From Lantana camara (lineage: Eukaryota; Streptophyta; Magnoliopsida; Lamiales; Verbenaceae), in assembly GCA_037501455.1 (NCBI GenBank), contig CM074860.1:51408501-51472500 (forward strand): a stretch of 64,000 bases of DNA. The letters run 5' to 3'. The position numbers and the translations under genes are program-made. The notes beneath the pieces were generated by a model that was not told the origin of the DNA, did no database searches, and was given only the letters and a program-made list of their open reading frames with translations. Numbering within the stretch: position 1 is the stretch's first letter; the number at the start of each line of letters is the position of its first letter. Positions 55,913-64,000 of this stretch are shown here, in pieces.

Positions 55913-58584
55913 TTAACGAAAAGGCACTACATCCCCCGTACTATAGTTCAATCCACATATGGAACGGGCACCCATACATGAATCAAGCCTATAGCGAACG
56001 GGAGTCAATAAAACACTACCCTAGCTAGGCGGGATACCCTCAAATAATACAACAATCCAAAATAAAACCGAAAGCATAAAGTTATACATTCACTCCGTTA
56101 TTTGTTTTCATCCTTCCACTACATGTTTACATCACCATCCGTCAGCTATCAAACATAGGTCATGACATATACATACTAGTCAAGTTCACCAAAAGTTCCA
56201 AATGCTCACAACATGTATCAAAATACAAAAGACCAAAGCTAGACTCCCAAAAGCGTAAAATGGACTCAAATCCCGCCTAGCACTCGATCTTCATGACCTG
56301 AAAATTGTGAGGTGTCAGTCTATGAAAGACTGAGTGAGGGGTTATAATTTAAAAGCGCAAATACCATGCAAATTGTAAACTCGGGTAAGATTTTCATAAA
56401 CAATAATAGTTTAATAAATAAACAAGGCTCGCCCGAGGTTACAATCATTCCATTTTCAATTCAGTTATTTCAATACAATTCAATAATCAGTGGCCAGGCG
56501 AGTGAGGGAAAATCTCCAACCAATCTCCGACAGTGTACATTAATTCCATTTTATCAATTAAGTGATCAGGCAATCAATTCAGTGCACAAATAGACAGTTT
56601 CAATCAATCCATCCTTCTTCCTCCGGGTGATGGGGGATTGCAAGGCCCCGCCATCCAATCTCATTGAGTATAAGGTTCATGATTCCCTATACCCGGAACT
56701 CCTTCCTCCACTAATCTCCTAGTGGATTCAGGGGTTATCCCGCAATTTGGTGAGGATAGTGCAAGAGTTGCCCGTCGGCCCTTGCCTTCCCGGTTGGCTC
56801 AATACACTACCCTCGGGCCCTCTGTGAACATGTTTTACTCGCCAAAACAATCAATCAATCCAATTCAATATCAATTCAATAACTCGGTACAATACCAATC
56901 AAACAATAAAGGAATAATTCAACTTTTGGAAAACTATAGATATAATTATTTGTTTTGGTCCAAAGCCACATAGGGTTGTAGGGTTCAATATAATTAGAAA
57001 TAACCTCACCTTTATCAACACAAGAAGAAAGGATACACCTTATGGAGCGTGTTCCTCGTCTCTCGGACCGTGATCTATGTAACAAAGGGACAAGTGTACA
57101 TAAGACTCTACCCTTATGGACCAACGAAGACGAACGGCATGATCCAATAATATTACTTATACAATTTCAATCAATAATGATCATGACATGTTCAATTTAG
57201 TAATTTAAGATAACAATGATCAAATAGGGCATAAAAGTCGTATAATTCACATATGGGAACCAAGAAAGTGAAAGAAATGCAATAAGAAAGATTTTGGTCG
57301 AGTTTAGGAACACTTGACAATTTTGGGAAAATGCACATGTTGTAGGAAAACTGTAATATCTTAAATTCTAGAAGTGGGAATTGAGTTTTGCTTGTTGGAA
57401 ATGAAAGTAGACACATAGAACTTTCCAACGCTATATGGCACGTTTTCTAATTCAAACCGAGGTGAAAATGGCGTAGGTTCGAAGTTGGATAAAATGCAGT
57501 TTCTGGAGGGTGGTCGCGGGCGCGACAAAAATCCTTCACAAAGTATTTTTCCGAATTTTTGTCCAATTTTTTCAAATCTCGAAACTGGGCCAAAAATGGG
57601 TAGCGGCCGTGACCAGTTTTACACGTAAAACAGGTCGCGGGCGCGACCACATGCATAGTAGCAGAAACAGGGGTGAAAACAGGGGTTTTCCATGCAAAAC
57701 CAACCCAAACAATTAAGACATCAAATTCCAACCATAACTAATGCTTCATATCATCAAATATGCATCATATTTCAAGCATCTAACCAAATAACCAAAAATA
57801 AACATTAAAATGGGAAGAATCATCATAAAACCCCCATGCTTGCTCATGCTTCCATCCTTCAAGAATTCCAATATTTTCATGCAATTTTCACTCTAATTCA
57901 TCATCATCATATCCTCTACTCCAATCATGCAAGAATTCCTCAACAAATCCCTAAACCCTTCAAAATCACATATTCAAGAATTTTACAAAACCATCAAGTT
58001 CTACCTTGAATCAAAGAGATGGTGATGAGATGATGAGATGAAGTTGATGATGCTCCTAGTTCTTCAATTCCTCAAAATTTGCTTGAGTTATGAAATGAAA
58101 TTTCCTTCCTCCCTCAAGGTGTAAATGTCGGTTTTTGCTAGGTGTATGTGTGTGTGAGTTTTTCTCTTGAATCATATGGAACATAATGGAAGAAATGAGA
58201 GATAATTCATGATATATCCTAAAGTCATGTGTGGAAATATGTGATTCCTCCCTATTTGCATAAAAGTCCCTCATTTATTTAAATTGATGCACATAAGTAT
58301 AATCTCTAACTATTGATGCAATTAACTTCAAATCATGATATACACTCATTACACAATTTCACATAAGGGAACAATTAAGGATCATATAATACAAATATGG
58401 CGCTTATTTCACTTATTTCATATAATTCATATAAATGATATTTCATATAAATGTATGGGAACATATGGCAAGTAATATGAGGACACTTGTAATTAAATGA
58501 ACAAATAGGTAATTTTAACCTCCCAACTCCCAAAGACCCGCTCGTGGAGTGCTTACCTGAACTTCCGGGAATTGGGGCGTTACA
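55913..58584 (-). repeat. Solo LTR S3 (2672 bp)
   Basis: TGTAGCACCCTTAACG to TTGGGGCGTTACA, related to the Element B LTR. GTTTA is duplicated (55908-55912, 58585-58589), and the sister LTR shows the empty site. Palindromes are at 57512, 57599 and 57633; the second of the usual four is deleted. Confidence 0.92.
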
Positions 58585-58589
58585 GTTTA

Positions 58590-60300
58590 GATTTGGAAAA
58601 CTCTAGATATATATATACATTTTGGCCGAAAACATCACATAAGGGTTGTATGGGTTCTATATAACTAGAAATTAAACCTCACCTTTACTTTACCAACCAA
58701 AACAAGCAAGGAAACACCCTAAGGAGCGTGCTCCTCGTCACCGGGAGCATGATCTGTATAACAAGGACAAGTGTTCGTGAGACACGACTCTTATGAACCA
58801 TTTACGACGTACGGCAAAGTCATGATCAATAAGTCATTCAATAACGCTTAGGAAAATGTCAAGTAGGAGCATGATTATCAATTAAACAAGTATATATATC
58901 ATATAATTCACATATGGGAGCCAAGGGAGTGAAAGGAAGCAATAATAGAGGTTTTGGTGAAGTTTGGCAAAAACGGGCAATTTTAGAAAATGTACATGTT
59001 GAGGGAAAACTGGAATATCTTTAATTCTAGAAGTGGGAATTGAGTTTTGTTTGTTGGGTATGAAACTAGACACAAAGACCTTTCCGAGCATATATGGCCC
59101 ATTTTCTAGGTCAAAGCAAGGAGAAAATGGCGGACGGTTGAAGTTAGGCGAGTGTAGTTTGTCGGGAAAGCAGTGACACCAAAAAGAATTGATCATAACT
59201 CATAAATGGGAAACTATATTGAGATGATTCCAATTTGAGGTTGTTCTAGACTTCAATAGATTTCGAAAGAATAAAAAATCAGGTCATTTGGAGTTCGGAT
59301 GAGGGAGTACCCGGCCGGGTAAAATTCAAAGGAAAAGTTCCCCGACCGGGTAAGCAGTACAGAAGCTTTTCGGGGGAAAACTACCCGCCTGGGTACTTTT
59401 TATGCACAAAAAGTATCGGGCCGGGTACTGTTCCAGGGCTGGAAAAAGGGGCAAAATAGGGGTAGCTTCGGGGGAGGAAGAAAAGGGTTGAAAACCCAAA
59501 GCAAACTCAACCAAAATGCTCCAAACAATCATATATCATGCATATAACTCATATATATCAGTTAGGAATCAAGTAATCCATGAAACTTGCTCAAATCATC
59601 AAGATTCATCATCATCAACCTATATATAATTCATCATATATTTCCATGATTTTCAAGAATTCATGCTCAAATTCAATCTAGGGAATAGAATCATACTTAT
59701 GACAACAATTAATCAAGTTATCAAGCTCAAATATCATAACCCTAGATTCCTATACCATCTCAAGAATTGAATCAATTAATCCATGTACCTCAAAAGAAAG
59801 AAAGATGGAAGAAGATGAAGTGGTGATGATTATGATGCTTCAAAGTATGCAAATTCCCCTTGAAACCAAGCTAGAAATGATGAAATCTCCTCCTCCTCTT
59901 CCATGGTGTTTCAACCGTAATTTAATGTGTGAGTGTGTGTGGGAAATTTGATGAATGAAATGAGAGATACAAGATGCTTAGATATTTATCAAAGTCTTCC
60001 AAGAAATGGGATGACAAGGCACAATTTGCACTTAAGTCCCTAAGTTGTTTAAGTTAATGCAAAGAAGTTCTAGTTCATGGAATGTGTTCAATTAAATCCA
60101 AGGAGTTATAGGCAATTAAGTTCACCGATTCAAGAAATGATCACTTAAGGGCAATTAGACAATTAAATCACATTAGTCAAATAATTCACGTAATTTCTCA
60201 TGTTAACAATTATTTCATATAAGTTCATAGAAAATATAATGCATCTGAGGTTATACAATGTATATAAACATATTGCACATAAGAAAAACGGGGCGTTACA
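58590..60300 (-). repeat. Element E 5' LTR, right segment
   Basis: Includes palindromes at 59308, 59339, 59382 and 59414 (31, 43, 32) and the undisturbed site GGGAAAACTGGAATATC where the sister LTR holds Tekay-1. Confidence 0.9.
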
Positions 60301-60305
60301 TGTGA

Positions 60306-61565
60306 GAAGATAGTCCTCATTGATAAAGGAATTAAGAAGTCGGGGATTCGTAATTTGGTACAAGAGATACAAGGACTGGAAGTATTACAGAAAACCAATA
60401 AACGTGGTGAGTGCAACATCATGGAAGATATGGAACAACAAAGAGCTTTTGGAAGGGAATGATGTGCTCAAGTGTAAACTATAAGAGGATGAGACGTTCA
60501 ACTAAATTGAATTCACAAGAGAAAAGTTAAAGGGATTTTAGCAAGAGGAAATTAGGTTCAAGAATCACGAGATTTCGGATCATGGAGACATGTAAGTCGA
60601 TACAAGGAACTTCAAAGAATTGGAAGTCATGGGGAGGCAAGATAACCCAATTGACATTTAAGTTCGGCATATGGAAATACTCAAGAGGCTAGTTTCACAG
60701 AAATAGAAGGTTGAGTTTTATGACAACTTGGATCTTGGGAGCTCACAAGAGGTACAAGGAAGCATGGGAATTTAGAGTCGATTTTGGGAAGAATTAATAT
60801 ACCGAGAGGCTCGCGTGTAGAGAACTTGGAACTCAACCTGGCCTCTGGATTTTGGACACGCTGGTGGATACAAGAAGAATTAAGGAAGCTAGAAGACCGT
60901 GGGTATACAAGAAGTGGTCGATGGGTCCGAATATAAAGAATCAATTTGCCGAGCTAAATATTGCCATTACGGTGAAAGGTACTGGCATTCATGGCACGTG
61001 CATCATATATTGTGTTAATTTTTAATCCTGCTTTATATTCGTTCAACTGAGACAATTTCCCTAATATGATGCATACCTTGTTTATCCCAAATATGCTACA
61101 TACATCGAGCATTTTTACCCGGCATGCATAGCTTGATGTTTTCTTGATAGGATAATTTACTCCATCACGTTATTCAAGTATAAGTCCTATAAAGTTATAT
61201 GAGATCAAGAAATGAAGAATCTCGGGTTTGTAATGAATCAAACAAAATGGGATCTTAAAGGATTTTGCAATTAGAACAGGAGAATGGGAATGGGAGAAGT
61301 GAGTTATTACCTTATTAATAATTTCAAAGTAATTATAAGTGAGATCACCGGATCAGGAAAGCAAAGCTGAAGGAGTTGCGGATTCTCTATCCCATGGGCG
61401 ATAAAACAGGTTCAAAGAATTGGGAATAAATTTTTGAGGGGGAGAGCTTGATCGAGAAATAAATTAAGATCACCATTATGCTCCAACGGGTCACTCTCGA
61501 GAGGAACGACAGAAATTTTATAGTTAGTATGTAACGAGAATTCAATGAAAAGTGGTAAGAGAGGA
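60306..61565 (+). mobile_element. Element D internal region, right part
   Basis: Purine-rich and non-coding. It carries the Element A/B landmarks in order: GCACGTGCATCAT (60994-61006), ACCCGGCATGCAT (61117-61129) and GAGGGGGAGAG (61436-61446). No gag or pol is recognisable. It stops at the Element F LTR; its own 3' LTR is not in the window. Confidence 0.6.
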
Positions 61566-61925
61566 TGTAACACCCTTCACGTATGGATGCCACACCCCCC
61601 CACTATAGCTTAGTCCACATACGAAATGGGTAATCAGTACATGAACCAAACTATCGCGAACGGGTGACAAAGAAAAAGAACCAAGCTAGCTAGGTGGGAC
61701 TAACCTTAATCGGAAAATCACAATGCAATTTAGTCCATGAATTCAGGAAATGATCAAATAAGAACATATAAGAACATTTAATCACATTAATAAATAATTC
61801 ACATAAACTTCACGTTAACGCTAATTCATGTAAATCTATATAAACATAATGCATATAATGTTATGAAAATTATAAAATACATATAATATCGCATAATGAT
61901 TGAATGGAAAAATAGGGGCGTTACA
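61566..61925 (-). repeat. Element F 3' LTR with large internal deletion
   Basis: Both LTR ends are present (TGTAACACCCTTC at the left, GGGGCGTTACA at the right, plus strand), but only 360 bp remain of a type that is about 2.7-2.8 kb elsewhere. The junction is near 61710-61720. Left flank GAGGA. Confidence 0.75.
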
Positions 61926-62352
61926 ATTCTCCCCCCCTTAAAAGGACCTGGTCCCCAGGTCCACTGTCGAGTTTTAAATGATGCATAGGCAATAAGAGAA
62001 CCCCGTCTCTTAGACAAGCCATGAGAGAGCCCCATCTCTTAAACAAGTAGAGAAAGAGCCCCGTCTCTCTAACATGCAACGAGAGAACCCCGTCTCTCAA
62101 ACAAGTAATGAGAGAACCCCGTCTCTCACACACACGCCAAAACAACGATTCAAGAAAGCAAATTGTAGAAACATTCACGTATATGCCACATAAAGCAGGT
62201 GGCATCACGTTAATCACATAACTAACGCTTTTATACAACCAAAATTGCAACTAACAAGAATTAAATACAATAACAATAGAATTCATGATGCACGTGATAT
62301 GCATGGTTAGGGGTACCGTTCACCGTTGATTATGCCATAAATATAGTTGATA
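61926..62352 (-). mobile_element. Element F internal 3' end
   Basis: Minus-strand PPT (61928-61941), pre-PPT hairpin GGACCTGG/CCAGGTCC (61944-61962), a mini-hairpin array (61994-62135, about five units) and the CGGTGAACGGTAC motif. It matches Element E's internal 3' end closely. Element G interrupts it at 62353. Confidence 0.75.
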
Positions 62353-63031
62353 TGTAACGCCCCGATTTTCCATTCAATCATTATGTGATATTATATGTTA
62401 CTTTATAATTTTATAACATTATATGCATTATGTTTATATAAACTTATATGAATTATATGAACTAAGTGATTTAATTGAATTAAATGTCCTTAATTGCGCT
62501 CTGGTGTAAATTCTTGAACTTAATTGGAAAACATGACTTGGAGCTAAGTGGTCTTTTGTGTAGAGATGAGACTTAATTGCATGCATTTAATTGTAGATGG
62601 ACTTTTATGCAAATAAGGATGAGTCACACATTTCCATGCCCAACCTTAGGATATATCTTGAATTTTCTCTCATTTCTTCCATTATGTTCCATATGATCCA
62701 AGAGCAAAAACTCACACACACATACACATAGCAAATACCGACATTTACACCTTGAGGAGGAAGAAGATTTCATCCATAATTCAATCCATAATTGAGGAAT
62801 TGAAGAGTTAGAAGTATCATCAACCTCATATCATCATCTCATCACCATCCCTTTTGATTCAAGGTAGGAATTGGAAAATTTGAGAAATTCTTGAATATTT
62901 GATCAAGCATGGATTTATGAATTTGTTGATGAATTCTTGCATAATTAGAGTAGAAAGCATGATAGTGATCATAAGGAGTAAGGATTGCATGAGAATCTTG
63001 AAATTCTTGAAGGTTGGAAGCATGATCATAC

Positions 63032-63393
63032 ATGGGGGTTTTATGATAAATGCTTGCCACTTTGATGTCTATTTCTTGGTTGGAATGATGATAATTGAAG
63101 TATAGTGTATATGTGAGGTGTTTCAATATTTGCTATGAAGTAGAATTGCATTTGTTGATGAATTTGGTGGTTTTTGGCATGAAAATGCCCTGTTTTGTTA
63201 CTGCTGCGTATATGGGGGTTTTATGATAAATGCTTGCCACTTTGATGTGTATTTCTTGGTTGGAATGATGATAATTGAAGTATAGTGTATATGTGAGGTG
63301 TTTCAATATTTGCTATGAAGTAGAATTGCATTTGTTGATGAATTTGGTGGTTTTTGGCATGAAAATGCCCTGTTTTGTTACTGCTGCGTATAT
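63032..63393 (+). repeat. 180-bp tandem duplication in the Element G LTR
   Basis: Copies at 63032-63211 and 63212-63391 differ by a single visible substitution (C/G at 63069/63249), so the duplication is recent. Confidence 0.93.
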
Positions 63394-63549
63394 GGTCGAG
63401 CCCGCGACATGTTTTAGTGTAAAAATGGTCGCGCCCGCGACCCCATTTCGGCCAACTTTCGAATTTTGGAAAATTGCATGAAAATTTCGGAAAAATATTA
63501 GGTCGCGCCCGCGACCATTTTGTGAAGGTTTTTGGTCGCGCCCGCGATC
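63394..63549 (+). promoter_or_regulatory. Four spaced GC-rich palindromes, Element G LTR
   Basis: GGTCGCGCCCGCGACC-type dyads at 63394, 63427, 63501 and 63534 (spacings 33, 74, 33). Confidence 0.78.
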
Positions 63550-64000
63550 CCCGCCAGAATCTGCATTTTGTCCAACTTCGGACCTACGCCATTTTCACCT
63601 CGCTTTGAATTAGAAAATGTGCCATATACCGTCAGAAAGGTCTTTGTGTTTATTTTCATACCCAATAAACAAAACTTAATTCCCACTACTAGAATTTATG
63701 ATATTCCAGTTTTCCCACAACATGTGCATTTTCCCAAAATTGTCAAGTTTTCCTAAACTTCACCAAAACCTTTCATATTGCATTCTTTTCACTTCTTTGG
63801 CTCCTGTATGTGACTTGTATGAGTTATAAACTTGGTTTAGTGATACTTATGTGCCTACTTGACATTCCTTGATTGTTATTGCATAATATATTGATTATGA
63901 CTTTGCAGTGCGTGTTAATTGGTTCATTGGAGTCTAGTCTCATGTACACTTGTCCTTGTTGGACAGATCTTATTCCAATTGACATGGGACATGCACCATA

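Larger units (their letters stand above)
40350..60300 (-). mobile_element. Element E: minus-strand TR-GAG-like element with two nested insertions
   Basis: Its two LTRs (2827 and 2832 bp once insertions are removed) enclose only 1.4 kb, which holds a PBS, a gag remnant, a mini-hairpin array, a pre-PPT hairpin and a PPT. Perfect TGTGA duplications lie at 40345-40349 and 60301-60305. Protease (beyond its first residues), RT and integrase are absent. Tekay-1 split the 3' LTR and solo LTR S3 split the 5' LTR; each LTR shows the empty site of the other's insertion. Confidence 0.93.
62353..64000 (+). repeat. Element G 5' end: LTR running off the window
   Basis: Starts TGTAACGCCCCGATTTTCC after TGATA. 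Related to the Element B, S2 and S3 LTRs in reverse. TATA-like GGATATATC at 62648, candidate donor TTCAAG/GTAGGAA at about 62864, a 180-bp tandem duplication (63032-63393) and four palindromes at 63394, 63427, 63501 and 63534. Confidence 0.82.

Overview
The window reads as AT-rich, gene-poor nuclear heterochromatin of a flowering plant (probably a eudicot; species not assignable). No host gene, tRNA, rRNA or CRISPR array was recognised. Nearly every base belongs to nested LTR retrotransposons or to a satellite array. The plant assignment rests on a chromodomain-bearing Ty3/gypsy element of Tekay/Del type, a Ty1/copia element with IN-before-RT order and long LTRs, initiator-Met-tRNA primer sites (TGGTATCAGAGC) throughout, and a TRIM of a kind common in plants.

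Layout. 1-18055: Element A, a plus-strand gypsy-like element without pol (5' LTR cut by the window start, 3' LTR 14206-18055), split by a copia element (2505-11988) whose LTRs are about 99% identical although its pol is full of stops. 18056-23303: Element B (minus), internal region plus its 5' LTR; Element A sits inside it. 23304-23671: LTR end of Element C, which Element B entered. 23672-39911: tandem array of a roughly 1.03-kb unit (seven units plus a stub), five of which carry the same 475-bp TRIM; two solo LTRs (24806-28550, 28820-31688) interrupt it. 39912-40349 and 60306-61565: internal sequence of Element D. 40350-60300: Element E (minus, TSD TGTGA), a TR-GAG-like element with a gag remnant only. 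Its 3' LTR is split by Tekay-1 (41882-52093), the only element with a near-complete gag-pol, and its 5' LTR by a solo LTR (55913-58584). 61566-62352: 3' end of Element F (minus). 62353-64000: start of the LTR of Element G (plus).

How the parts may work together. Tekay-1 and the pol-less elements share the iMet PBS with a 7-9 nt spacer, the AAGGGGGA polypurine tract, LTR ends (TGTRAC...CA), gag similarity and LTR architecture. This suggests (inference) that the pol-less elements were mobilised in trans by Tekay-type proteins. Three structural systems recur across them: (1) helically spaced GC-rich palindromes inside the LTRs, with a different palindrome in each family but similar spacing; (2) a covarying hairpin just upstream of the polypurine tract; (3) in the pol-less elements only, an array of mini-hairpins with CGGGG loops. 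A possible leader intron inside the LTR encloses the palindromes. These are the best candidates for an undescribed system.
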